Shown piece after piece: positions 6,040 to 6,307 of a DNA stretch of 6,307 nt; positions within the stretch are counted from its first letter, which is position 1, and each line of letters begins with the position of its first letter. The stretch spans positions 1 through 6,307 of the forward strand of contig JAHFBR010000068.1 of NCBI GenBank assembly GCA_023249955.1. Reading direction: 5' to 3'. Both the position numbers and the translations under genes were made by a program. The DNA comes from a bacterium. Lineage in GTDB: Bacteria > Babelota > Babeliae > Babelales > RVW-14. The notes beneath the pieces were generated by a model that did not search any database, was not told the DNA's origin, and worked only from the letters and a program-made list of their open reading frames with translations.

Positions 6040-6307
6040 AAAAATACTGTTTTTTTGCATGTTTGTTGGAAGCGCTGCACTAAAAGCTCGTTCAATTTAC
6101 CCGGCTTTTGCCATGGATAAGCAAGACATTCAGGCCACGCTGCGTCAATCGGTATCAGCCCCCCTCAACGCATCACACACAGTACCAGCCGACATAACTT
6201 TCGGATGCGCTGACATAAAATATATTGATGGCTCACTCAAGTTTTGTGAGTGCGGTGACGGCATCTACATGACCTTTCGCAACGCCCTGGTCAATTTTAA
6301 TAATCAA
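6032..6307 (+). CDS. Probable exported protein of unknown function, 3'-truncated
   Basis: A GTG start at 6032 opens a frame that runs 92 codons to the window edge without a stop. The N-terminus has a signal-peptide shape: MIKK, then a hydrophobic stretch ILFFCMFVGSAAL, then a possible AFA/MD cleavage about 28 residues in. The mature part seen so far includes ADIKYIDGSLKFCECGDGIY, with three Cys residues including the preceding GC. I do not recognise the family. It overlaps the glycosyltransferase stop by 8 nt and has its own Shine-Dalgarno, so it is probably the fourth gene of the rfbF operon. A periplasmic or outer-surface role linked to the glycan is possible but unproven. Confidence 0.62.
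   Translation, partial: MIKKILFFCMFVGSAALKARSIYPAFAMDKQDIQATLRQSVSAPLNASHTVPADITFGCADIKYIDGSLKFCECGDGIYMTFRNALVNFNNQ

Overview
The window looks like a bacterial chromosome segment of middling GC (estimated by eye) carrying cell-surface sugar genes next to a repeat-protein gene. A near-identical tandem WD40 protein with a positively charged tail, beside surface-polysaccharide genes, suggests a host-associated lineage. Candidatus Dependentiae (TM6) or a similar protist-associated group is my best guess, but no marker gene here proves it.

Layout. Positions 1-731 (+) hold the 3' end of a WD40 beta-propeller gene whose blades are almost exact 141-bp copies, followed by a unique C-terminal region. 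A GC-rich hairpin lies between it and a convergent minus-strand pair. That pair is transcribed as a sulfotransferase-family gene (2903-1974) and then an aminoglycoside/choline phosphotransferase (APH)-fold kinase gene (1990-794) that overlaps it by 17 nt. A 105-bp divergent intergenic region separates them from a plus-strand operon: rfbF (glucose-1-phosphate cytidylyltransferase, 3009-3908), rfbG-like CDP-glucose 4,6-dehydratase (4023-5051), a membrane-anchored DPM1/GtrB-like family 2 glycosyltransferase (5014-6039), and the start of a small probably exported protein (GTG at 6032, running off the window).

Together, rfbF and rfbG would make CDP-4-keto-6-deoxyglucose from glucose-1-phosphate. 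The glycosyltransferase would load a sugar onto a polyprenyl phosphate for export. The sulfotransferase and the kinase-like enzyme could decorate the glycan or a lipid. Later enzymes of a CDP-dideoxyhexose pathway are not in the window.

The most unusual signal is a family of nested-palindrome repeats seen three times. Two copies sit in frame inside the phosphotransferase gene, adding about 35 and 11 residues. A third covers the 3' end of rfbF and the rfbF-rfbG gap, supplying rfbF's last ~17 residues. They behave like protein-coding palindromic elements (compare Rickettsia palindromic elements) or REP-type sequences. The second notable signal is the WD40 array, where adjacent units differ only in a 20-bp patch.
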